The position numbers and the translations under genes are program-made. From Vulcanimicrobiota bacterium (GTDB taxonomy: Bacteria > Vulcanimicrobiota > Xenobia > Xenobiales > JADMJV01): a DNA stretch of 64,000 bases. Within the stretch, counting starts at the first letter, position 1. Every line of letters starts with the position of its first letter. The DNA lies in the NCBI GenBank assembly GCA_019637395.1, contig JAHBVR010000025.1:1-64000 (forward strand), read 5' to 3'. The notes below the pieces were generated by a model, which saw only the letters and a program-made list of their open reading frames with translations, was not told the DNA's origin and did not search any database. This document shows positions 8,062-15,452 of the stretch, piece by piece.

Positions 8062-8450
8062 ATGACGAGCGAGAACAAGCTTCTGACGTTAGGCCAAAAC
8101 TCGGGGCAAAATAGGGTTGCCGCTGAGCAGAGTGTCGCCGAGCTGCTAGGCCCGTTAGAGCTTTTCTTACGGCCATACACCAACTTCGGACCCAATGCGC
8201 CGAGTGATCGGTAACTGAACGCGCCGAGCTAGATGTAGGAGAAAACGGTAACTTTTCTCGCTCCAACGATTCACCCCGACCAATAATCTCCTTTTCAATC
8301 AGCTTCTGACAGGGCGGACACGGTGGCTATCGCGTCTCGTTCGGTATGGTTAAGTTTGACAACTTCGCAGTAAGCCCGCTAAAATGTGGAGCGGAATTGG
8401 AGACTTTGGCTCGAAAATTCCTCTTCGTCTCCCCAAAGTTGGGATACACT
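8062..8450. other. Spacer upstream of paralog A
   Basis: About 390 bases with no supported gene. A frame from 8346 runs into the next gene, but its first 51 codons have no counterpart in the paralog, so I treat them as leader. The promoter for paralog A should be here. Confidence 0.4.
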
Positions 8451-8481
8451 CCTCTGAACGGTTCGCCCGTCAGGGGCTTTT
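8451..8481 (+). promoter_or_regulatory. Leader hairpin with T-tract before paralog A
   Basis: CCTCTGA at 8451-8457 pairs with TCAGGGG at 8470-8476 (one G-T pair) around the 12-base loop ACGGTTCGCCCG. It is followed by CTTTTG and, 17 bases after the T-tract, the start codon at 8499. Paralog B has the same arrangement (14945-14976) with different stem bases that still pair and a similar 12-base loop. It looks like an intrinsic terminator placed in the 5' leader, that is, an attenuator. Confidence 0.6.
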
Positions 8482-8498
8482 GCTTTAAGGGGGTAAGG

Positions 8499-9716
8499 TT
8501 GTACTCGCTAGTTCAATTTCCGATCGCGGACATTAGGCGCTTCGTCTCACCCGGGGGGCCGCTTTTGAACAGGCCTTGCTGGGCAACTCCCCAGATAGGA
8601 CGGGACTTCCTGAGGTCTATTGGCATACTTGAGTTTCGCAGGCTTGGCGGACACTCTAGGCTCTTTAATGAGCACTTCTACTGTAGCGCCAAAAACCTTG
8701 TTAAGTTGTCTCAATCATCAGCATTCGGTACATCGACCTCGAGCCGTTGTCTTGGTCGTAGGCTTTTTTTTGATGGGTCTGCGGTGGTCCGGTTTGAATA
8801 CGCATTCGAAACCTATTGCAATGAAGAGAAACTTGATATTGATGAGTTCATCGGGAAGGTCATGGCGCAACCCGTTCGGCTGGAGGGCCGTGATTTCGAG
8901 TTGCAAAGAATAGGCAGAACACTTAGTGCGACGTATGCCAGAGCTTCTAGCCCGACATACAATGCCGTGGTCGAGTCCGCCGACGTCACTTGCTTGTCAC
9001 CGCTAATCGTTTTGGTCCAAAGCGTAGAGGGCGCGGTAGTAAAGCCACACGGGTTTTCCTCGCTAAACGCATCAGCAATTACTGGTCAGCATGAGCGAAG
9101 TCTAGGAGTTTTTTACAGAAATATTCGATTGGCAAGAACCTACTGTGAAGTCATCTGCATAAGATGTTCCTACCAATATCTCCTCGAGAATCATCCTGAG
9201 CGGCGCGTCCGGCCCCTTAGGGTTATGGTCTCGAGGTTGCACGCTGAACGTAAGGTTTTAGCTCACGTCCTAAATCGGATTTCCGACGGCTATCTGAAAC
9301 TTCTTGACTTTACCGATCAGGATGCCTACGACCGACTTCAAGAGTATTTGGGCGAGGCTGCGGGGAGACTTACTGGCCGTTCTGATATGCTTTATCCTTC
9401 CGAGCCTTTGGGTGGAATCTCCAATTTGGGCTTGGCGCCTCCCGGCCAAGTGGAATCGCTTTTGACTCAAACCGCTCGAATACGAGGTAATTACCGTGCC
9501 AATTTGAAGAAATACCTGGGACTGGAAAATCCGCTGGTGATCAATCTAAACTCGATTGTCATTGATGGCGACAACCTTGCGCCGCTCAATCAAAGCATGG
9601 GCAACACGGCACCAGGAACTAGTGAGGTGTCATTACCGCTCACTCAAGCAGTTCAAGAAATACGTATTGAGCGAAACAACGCGGGAGAAATCAATCAAAC
9701 AATGAATGGCTCGTAG
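8499..9716 (+). CDS. Paralog A: unknown-fold protein ending in tandem GDN..Q motifs
   Basis: A 405-residue protein, clearly homologous to the gene at 13388-14929 over nearly its whole length. Shared blocks include LVQ-P-AD-RRF, RRLGGH, LVKLSQ versus LIKLSQ, GRRLFFDGSAVVRFE versus GRRIFFDGTAVLRFE, HAERKVL versus HAEKEVL, LQ-YLGE and RIRGNY. The C-terminus has two similar motifs about 20 residues apart, VIDGDNLAPLNQSM and IRIERNNAGEINQTM; the protein ends right after the second. I know no family name and see no catalytic motif. I place the start at TTG 8499, which aligns with the start of the paralog and follows AAGGGGG; an ATG at 8346 would add 51 unaligned residues. It converges on the DUF3800 gene. 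A sensor or scaffold role in a conflict system is inference. Confidence 0.7.
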   Translation: MYSLVQFPIADIRRFVSPGGPLLNRPCWATPQIGRDFLRSIGILEFRRLGGHSRLFNEHFYCSAKNLVKLSQSSAFGTSTSSRCLGRRLFFDGSAVVRFEYAFETYCNEEKLDIDEFIGKVMAQPVRLEGRDFELQRIGRTLSATYARASSPTYNAVVESADVTCLSPLIVLVQSVEGAVVKPHGFSSLNASAITGQHERSLGVFYRNIRLARTYCEVICIRCSYQYLLENHPERRVRPLRVMVSRLHAERKVLAHVLNRISDGYLKLLDFTDQDAYDRLQEYLGEAAGRLTGRSDMLYPSEPLGGISNLGLAPPGQVESLLTQTARIRGNYRANLKKYLGLENPLVINLNSIVIDGDNLAPLNQSMGNTAPGTSEVSLPLTQAVQEIRIERNNAGEINQTMNGS

Positions 9717-9783
9717 TTGGCAACTTCCAGTGGCGCGGGGCTGATAAATTTATAATTCCATTTCTCGAACGAGTAACATTCTC

Positions 9784-10764
9784 TCAGATGGGATTGATTA
9801 CCTCGAGCCTTCGGGTCATTAAGTTAACTTGGCCGACATTTCCGTCGATAAAAATTGAGCCGACCCATCTGCCCTTCTTGTGCAGAACGTATTCGGGCAA
9901 GAGCTCAGAGGCTGGCGTCACCGGAAAGTCCGGGTCTGCGAGCCGTCTTCCCACCTCATAAGCGCAGAAATCTGCAACCCACAAGAGCGGGCACTCAGCA
10001 CTTGTTTGAGAGAGATCTAGTTTTACTTTATTGTCCGACTCAGGCAAGCCGGAAGCACCGATTCCGTCCTCAAATCCCTTGCGAATTGCATCATTACGAC
10101 TCGGAACATTCATTGGATCCCACTGGCACCTCCCGAAACTATTGCGGGCCGCACAAAATGAGCAAAGCGCGCTAGCGAGAAAGGTCGCGGAATCGGCGAC
10201 AACCTCATCTCCACCTTTTTTTGAAAAGAATTCCAATTCTTCGATGAATCCAAGATCACGATGGCCGCTATCAGGGTGCAGCTTCTCCTGAACAAGATAT
10301 TTCTCTTTGTAGAGCCCCAGTTTGCTCTGAGCGTAAACATACGCTTGCTCGAATTCATCCGTCAAAATTCGATAAAACCTTCTTAGAAATGCGTCCCTCT
10401 TTGAACGGTGAAACTTGTAAATGGTTCTTGCTTTTGGTTCGAACAAGCTGAAATCTCTTGCCAGGGCTCTAAGCTTCTTTCCGGCAGCCTCGACCCTTGA
10501 CTCTTCAATTAGTGCGGCATAGGTTACTAGCCAATCCGAACCTGCTGGACCGTCGTCCTTTAACCGAGTCCCCGTACATCCTGTTTCATCGACAAACATG
10601 ACATAGCGGGGGCTATCTACCAGCGGCGCCCACCGCCGACTCTCTTCCCAGCTTTCTTGCCACTTTCCATAGAGAGCTCTGTCGGGGAAGGTCTGCTCAC
10701 AGTCGAACTTACCGGGGTCCATGCTGGATGCGAATTCTTTTAGTTCGTCCATGTCCGCCTCCAT
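9784..10764 (-). CDS. DUF3800-type protein (RNase H-like fold)
   Basis: A 326-residue protein. An N-terminal strand YVMFVDETG (D59, E60) matches the DESG-like opening of DUF3800, and WVADFCAYEVGRRL (A264, D265) matches its C-terminal AD motif. DUF3800 proteins are predicted RNase H-like nucleases common in phage, plasmid and defence-island DNA; the biochemical role is not established. The middle (105-250) is more charged and longer than in the shortest family members. It converges on paralog A with a gap of 67 bases, and the next gene upstream on its strand is the 732-residue nuclease-like gene, 340 bases away. Family call firm, function open. Confidence 0.72.
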   Translation of the reverse strand: MEADMDELKEFASSMDPGKFDCEQTFPDRALYGKWQESWEESRRWAPLVDSPRYVMFVDETGCTGTRLKDDGPAGSDWLVTYAALIEESRVEAAGKKLRALARDFSLFEPKARTIYKFHRSKRDAFLRRFYRILTDEFEQAYVYAQSKLGLYKEKYLVQEKLHPDSGHRDLGFIEELEFFSKKGGDEVVADSATFLASALCSFCAARNSFGRCQWDPMNVPSRNDAIRKGFEDGIGASGLPESDNKVKLDLSQTSAECPLLWVADFCAYEVGRRLADPDFPVTPASELLPEYVLHKKGRWVGSIFIDGNVGQVNLMTRRLEVINPI

Positions 10765-11104
10765 CTGTTCTTGAAAACTCTTCTACGGGAAATACCTGAT
10801 TACAAAGTTGGTTCCTTCGCACCCGTCTTGAGCAAGACTTCTAAGCTTGGTCTACTGGTTCCTATTCGCTGCGAAAGGAAACAGAAGCCAGGTTAAGGCT
10901 CAACTGCTTTGATGCAAAAAAGACCTGCAGGGGGCCCGGTTTCCCGAACGGTGCAATTGGAGTGTGCAAACCTTAGACCTTGACAAGGCGCCTTTCCCCA
11001 AGGTCGCGGGGCTTTGCCATCTCAAGCAGGGATTCAAAGTAGTATATGTTGCATCTCGTACACATGCCAGTGCAATGAGCCCTTGAAGCTAAACTTTGCT
11101 GCGT
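10765..11104. other. Spacer between nuclease-like gene and DUF3800 gene
   Basis: About 340 bases with no supported gene. An imperfect GC-rich inverted stretch lies near 10,930-10,965. It probably holds the promoter of the DUF3800 gene and the end of the upstream transcript. Confidence 0.35.
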
Positions 11105-13303
11105 TTACGGGGCCATTTCTGACCGCCAGTAAGAAATCGTTGCAGCATTCTTGATGACGCTGCGGAGATCCTTAGAGGCATTGGTGCTAAGGTCTATGCT
11201 GAAAACTAGTACTTCATTTGCTCCGCAGGATGTCTGGGTGCTCTGACTCAACTGGCGAATCTTGGATGAGCGCTCAGCCTTAGTCATACTAGCATGGAGG
11301 AGAAAGCAAATAGCAACTGCCGAATCCCGAAGTGTGAAGTGAGCACCAGCCTTAGGCCAAGCAGCCAATAACTTAGAGGCTCTCACCTCAAACTCACGTT
11401 GCCACTTGATAGGAGTCGATAGTAAGATTCCCGTAGAATCGACCCAGTTTCCTTTCATTTGCCGTGCCCTGTTCAATAGCAAGCCCCAAAATCCAGTCCT
11501 CTTGGCCACCGGTCTGGGCGCGTAACCGACAAAATATTTGTTAAGCGCGTTCGATTGGCCGTATGCATAGACGAAATCCTCCGATTCGACCGATCTTCCT
11601 CGGAGTGATAGAGTATAGTCCGGGTCAAGATACAAAGCCAGTAAGTCCAACTCATCCCCAAAATACTGAACCCGCTTATGTAGTCGGTCACGAACCCTGA
11701 GATAGTCAACGAACTCGAAATCTTCCTGCAAGATCACGCCCACAGACTGCAACTCATGAAGGCACATTGTCGGAGCACTTCCGAATTGGGCCAAGTGCGC
11801 ATCTTTAAGGGAAGTATTGCTAGCGCCAAGTCCGCCTAGATGCTCAAGCGTGACATTAAGGACTATTATGTGGTCCAGAAGCCCCAACTCAAGGACAGCC
11901 TGTCGACCATCTCGATCCACCCCCTTCACCAATCGGCCGGACTCAAGCTCATTCACGAGCCTGCTCGACTGCGATGTTGAGGCACCCATTAGGCGACCGG
12001 CATCACGTTCCAAACGCTCCGTCCGCCCTTCTTTGGCTAATTGGGTAAATTTACCAGATTTTGATTCCACAATTATAAGAGTACGGTCCAAAAGGACACA
12101 TAAATCATTCTCCCAACCATCTGCAGCGTCGTTACTCCAGCGAAAACCCTGCCACAACTCGGCACATCGCAGCCGTGCCCTGAAAACGCTGGCCACCGCA
12201 TCCTCCAGGTATGCCGCTTTCAGATCAGAGAAAGCTTGCGAACGCTTGGGGCCAACAATGCTCTCCATATACTCCAAATAAAAGCTGTCTACAATGCCGA
12301 TACAAGGTAGAAGAAAAGTCTCGGGTGCTAAGCGCACCAGAGGCCGCTGCCAAACGGGGTTCCTCACTATGAATTGCTGATAGTCTAACTTGAGGGTATT
12401 GATACTGTAAGACCAGCTATTCAAAAAGACTGCGGGGTCAAAATTCTCGACCCGCTCGCTGCTTAGGTCATCAGGCCCGATCATAAATACCTTAGTTAAG
12501 CTGAGGTCGCAGATCGCGCGAACTCTAAGTTTCGCATCCCGCAGCTTCAGCCCATTCAATTCCCTATGGCAATCATCAAAATTCAATGTTTGACCAAATA
12601 TCTTGCAAAAAGACTCGAGAAGCTGGTTCACGGAGTTGCTCCTCAAAACCAGACGCACGCGCCGACCATGTTCAAGAATTCTTTGCTTTACAAGATTCTT
12701 GAGCTGCCATAACAGCGCCATGGAGCTGCCCAGATGGATTTCTGGAAATTTTTCATCGAATAGGCGGCAAAGGTGGATGACCGTTTCCTGTATTTGCTCA
12801 GGGGTCCCCGAATTTCTTACTGCTGCTGTGTGACCTCGGACTGATTCACTGATTGTGAGTTGAGCTCGAGAAGGTGACGCATTCCCCTCACGAAAGTTCG
12901 ACAATGCGCGATGTGAGAAGGTCGCTTTCAGTGAAAGCAGTAGAGATGCAAGAAGGGCGAAATCCCTAACGTCAAACGGTTTTGGGTTAACATTGTTTGA
13001 ACCTAATCCAGTAAGGACTAGGGCCTGGACTAGCTCAATGTTGGACTGACTCACAAAGGGTATCTGTTCGGGGTCCGAGCCCTCCGGAGAGACGGTGCTG
13101 TAGTAAGCTGTTACACACAACAACTCGAGAGGATTGTGATTCGCCAAGATTTCCTTGATGGAAGCCAAAATCTGAGGAAAACTTCGTGCAGCGTCCAAGG
13201 ATATTGCCGCAAAAACATCGTCAAAGTCTTCAAATGCGGGTTCTTTTGACTCATCAGGCGAGGGTCCACTACTGCTCGTCTTGCTGCGGTTACGTTTACT
13301 CAA
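11105..13303 (-). CDS. Large protein with PD-(D/E)XK nuclease-like motif
   Basis: A 732-residue protein. The central part has the order expected of a restriction-endonuclease-like fold: helix YLEDAVASVFR (E367), then ENDLCVLLDRTLIIVESKSGK with D400, E413 and K415 forming the D-x12-E-x-K core. The N-terminal 360 residues and C-terminal 300 residues are helical and unrecognised; the first 25 are polar and probably disordered. The start is TTG at 13303 with a weak ribosome site. It lies 84 bases downstream of paralog B on the same strand and is probably co-transcribed with it. With paralog B it could form a sensor-effector pair. Nuclease activity is predicted from the motif only. Confidence 0.65.
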   Translation of the reverse strand: MSKRNRSKTSSSGPSPDESKEPAFEDFDDVFAAISLDAARSFPQILASIKEILANHNPLELLCVTAYYSTVSPEGSDPEQIPFVSQSNIELVQALVLTGLGSNNVNPKPFDVRDFALLASLLLSLKATFSHRALSNFREGNASPSRAQLTISESVRGHTAAVRNSGTPEQIQETVIHLCRLFDEKFPEIHLGSSMALLWQLKNLVKQRILEHGRRVRLVLRSNSVNQLLESFCKIFGQTLNFDDCHRELNGLKLRDAKLRVRAICDLSLTKVFMIGPDDLSSERVENFDPAVFLNSWSYSINTLKLDYQQFIVRNPVWQRPLVRLAPETFLLPCIGIVDSFYLEYMESIVGPKRSQAFSDLKAAYLEDAVASVFRARLRCAELWQGFRWSNDAADGWENDLCVLLDRTLIIVESKSGKFTQLAKEGRTERLERDAGRLMGASTSQSSRLVNELESGRLVKGVDRDGRQAVLELGLLDHIIVLNVTLEHLGGLGASNTSLKDAHLAQFGSAPTMCLHELQSVGVILQEDFEFVDYLRVRDRLHKRVQYFGDELDLLALYLDPDYTLSLRGRSVESEDFVYAYGQSNALNKYFVGYAPRPVAKRTGFWGLLLNRARQMKGNWVDSTGILLSTPIKWQREFEVRASKLLAAWPKAGAHFTLRDSAVAICFLLHASMTKAERSSKIRQLSQSTQTSCGANEVLVFSIDLSTNASKDLRSVIKNAATISYWRSEMAP

Positions 13304-13387
13304 GGCAGAATCGGCAGCCTCTGCTGCTTGGGAAAAGGAACAAAAGTTCTAGTGGCCCAAGCACGACAGGTGCAATCCAGAAGCTCC

Positions 13388-14929
13388 CTAGGACGCAACA
13401 GTCGCGAGATAGGCAGCTACTGCAACTGCGGTTTTAATTATTGGCTCTGCCGCCTCACCCAGTGCTTGTGCAGCCTCGACGATGCCGTCCCTACTGGCTT
13501 CGTACCACCTCTTGCTAGGCTTGTCCTTCGTCGACTCTTTAACTAGACCCTCGACCGATTGGGCAAATTCGTCCCTGGACTCTGCCGGTAAGGCGGGTAG
13601 AATTGACTGAGATTGCTGCTGCAACTGGGCGAGCAAACCTTTTAATTCTTCGCGGTCATCCTTATTGGCCAACTCTCCATTCGCTGCTTTGAAGCTATCA
13701 GTGATTCGATTTGCTATAGCCTGCGTAATTGTTCCGGAATTATCCCCCCCGATCTGTATGCTCTGACTATGTCCAGGCTTCTGTGAATCCATAGCTCCTC
13801 CAGGTTCCGTCCGATCGATAGTTTGATTGATGTCAGCAAGATTGTCGCCCTGAACTAGGACGCCAAAATTTGTAATCGATGCATCGTCGCGTTTCAGATA
13901 CGCCTCGACACTGCGGAGATAGTTTCCCCTTATGCCAGCTACCTCCTTCAAGAGCGAGTCGACACAACCCCGATGGACTGACTTAATGAGTTCTGCTCCG
14001 AGCACATCCGTTGGACTTGGTTCGTAGCCTGTGAATTGTTCCGACCTCAGTAAAAGCTTGGATGCAGTCTCTCCAAGGTAGGCCTGGAGAATGTCATCCG
14101 GTCGGCCACGGCCCGACCCGCTCTCCAAGACGATGTTACGGAGAAGTATTTGCCGCAAGGTGTATGACAAAACTTCCTTTTCTGCATGAGTCCTGGCTAA
14201 AACTATCCTAAGGTTACGGAATCCACTATCGTTACGTCGGTTCATGCAGCGCCGCTGCACTGAAACGCAATAGACGCTCGCGATGGTAGCCTGTGATGGC
14301 AGCATCCTGTGGTGAACGCTAACGAGATCTGGGGACCGCTTGGTGATCTTCGAAAGTCTAACGGGGTGAAAACCTGCTGGGGCAAGAATTGATTCATCGA
14401 CTAATCTACTAACGATAACCAATGGGGTTAGAGCGGCCATCGACCATAAGGGAGTCAATTGTCTGAGGGCAGTGGTTGGACTCGTAGCTTGAGTGTAGGC
14501 CTCTGCAATCAATTTGCCAGACTCGCCGAGGCGGGAAGTGGCCCCGCCCACCAGTACAGTTCTGTTCAAGACTTCTTTTACGATGCTAGTCAGTTCGTTT
14601 TGGTAACCTCGTGTTTCGAGCGATAGTTCAAATCGTAGAACCGCAGTTCCGTCAAAGAAAATCCGTCGGCCGCGGCAGGGCAATTGTGAACTGGAGCCCC
14701 AGTGACTGCCGTCCTGGCTGAGCTTGATCAGACGGTCGGCGTTGCAAAAGACATCTTCGCTGCAGAATAGCCCGTGTCCGCCCAACCGACGCCTCTTGAT
14801 CTCACCAAGCCGTCTGACAAAGTCAGCCCCAGGAAGCGGCGCCTTCCATACGGGTCGGGGAAGTAACGGCGCTGGTTCCCTCAGAAAGCGCCTCAAATCT
14901 GCAAACGGGATCTGAACTAAGATGAACAC
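13388..14929 (-). CDS. Paralog B: unknown-fold protein with GDN..Q motifs and hydrophobic C-terminal helix
   Basis: A 513-residue paralog of the protein at 8499-9716 (blocks listed there). It carries the same two motifs, VLVQGDNLADINQTI and IQIGGDNSGTITQAI, then a 125-residue extension absent from paralog A. The extension is a charged helical stretch (REELKGLLAQLQQQ, LPAESRDEFAQSVEGLVKE) followed by a terminal hydrophobic helix (AEPIIKTAVAVAAYLATVAS). The layout recalls small conflict-system proteins in which an Asn/Gln motif precedes a helical domain; that is from memory and uncertain. The GTG at 14929 has AAGG upstream and lies just after a hairpin plus T-tract leader. It heads an operon with the 732-residue nuclease-like gene and is divergent from the 1182-residue gene. 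Confidence 0.72.
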   Translation of the reverse strand: MFILVQIPFADLRRFLREPAPLLPRPVWKAPLPGADFVRRLGEIKRRRLGGHGLFCSEDVFCNADRLIKLSQDGSHWGSSSQLPCRGRRIFFDGTAVLRFELSLETRGYQNELTSIVKEVLNRTVLVGGATSRLGESGKLIAEAYTQATSPTTALRQLTPLWSMAALTPLVIVSRLVDESILAPAGFHPVRLSKITKRSPDLVSVHHRMLPSQATIASVYCVSVQRRCMNRRNDSGFRNLRIVLARTHAEKEVLSYTLRQILLRNIVLESGSGRGRPDDILQAYLGETASKLLLRSEQFTGYEPSPTDVLGAELIKSVHRGCVDSLLKEVAGIRGNYLRSVEAYLKRDDASITNFGVLVQGDNLADINQTIDRTEPGGAMDSQKPGHSQSIQIGGDNSGTITQAIANRITDSFKAANGELANKDDREELKGLLAQLQQQSQSILPALPAESRDEFAQSVEGLVKESTKDKPSKRWYEASRDGIVEAAQALGEAAEPIIKTAVAVAAYLATVAS

Positions 14930-14944
14930 GCTACTACCTTACAC

Positions 14945-14976
14945 AAAAAGCCCCCGCTCGGAGAACCTTGCAGGGG
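14945..14976 (-). promoter_or_regulatory. Leader hairpin with T-tract before paralog B
   Basis: On the minus strand CCCCTGC (14976-14970) pairs with GCGGGGG (14957-14951), with one G-T pair, around the 12-base loop AAGGTTCTCCGA. CTTTTT follows and the GTG start comes 15 bases after the T-tract. No gene ends just upstream on this strand, so it is not an ordinary 3' terminator. It is the counterpart of the leader at 8451-8481. Confidence 0.6.
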
Positions 14977-15452
14977 ATGCCCCTGGGTAAGCAGTGGGCT
15001 CACAGGCACCGCCAGACCGTTGCCAGCAGTTCCTAGCGTGGTTTCCCGCGCCGACTAGAAGGTTAGTCCCTAACTCGCGACTTGTCAATGTTCTTCTGTC
15101 TCTCGAGCCTCTCTCGGTACGGCGAGGGAGCTTCGGCCAAGCCAATGAAATGAGGGTGGATTCAGTCCGCCGGACGACTTTTGTCGTCCGGGCTAGCTTG
15201 AACAGGAGAATGCGCGACAGACATAAGGTCCGCAGACCTATGTCACGCCATGGAGCCGGCGGGCCCACTACCGGCCGAAGTTCGCCCCAACTTTTCAGCG
15301 GAGAGTGTCTCGACCAGATAGTTTTCAAGGGGTTCCAGTCAGCGTTTAGTTTAATGGGTAGGGGATGTCACACCAGTGAAGCCGGCCTACCTCTGCGCTC
15401 GAAGGACCTGTTGTAGTATTGAGCAAAGAATCTGGGGACGGAGCCTGACAGA
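14977..15452. other. Divergent promoter region with hairpin
   Basis: About 475 bases between paralog B and the 1182-residue gene. A perfect 9-bp hairpin, CCGGACGAC-TTTT-GTCGTCCGG, occupies 15170-15191. Overlapping frames on both strands (14939-15328 minus, 14994-15416 plus) have no recognisable product or ribosome site. The region should hold both promoters. Confidence 0.45.

Noticed and set aside
14939-15416. Overlapping frames in the divergent gap as genes
   Set aside because: Arg/Pro/Ser-rich translations with no ribosome site; one overlaps the conserved leader hairpin.
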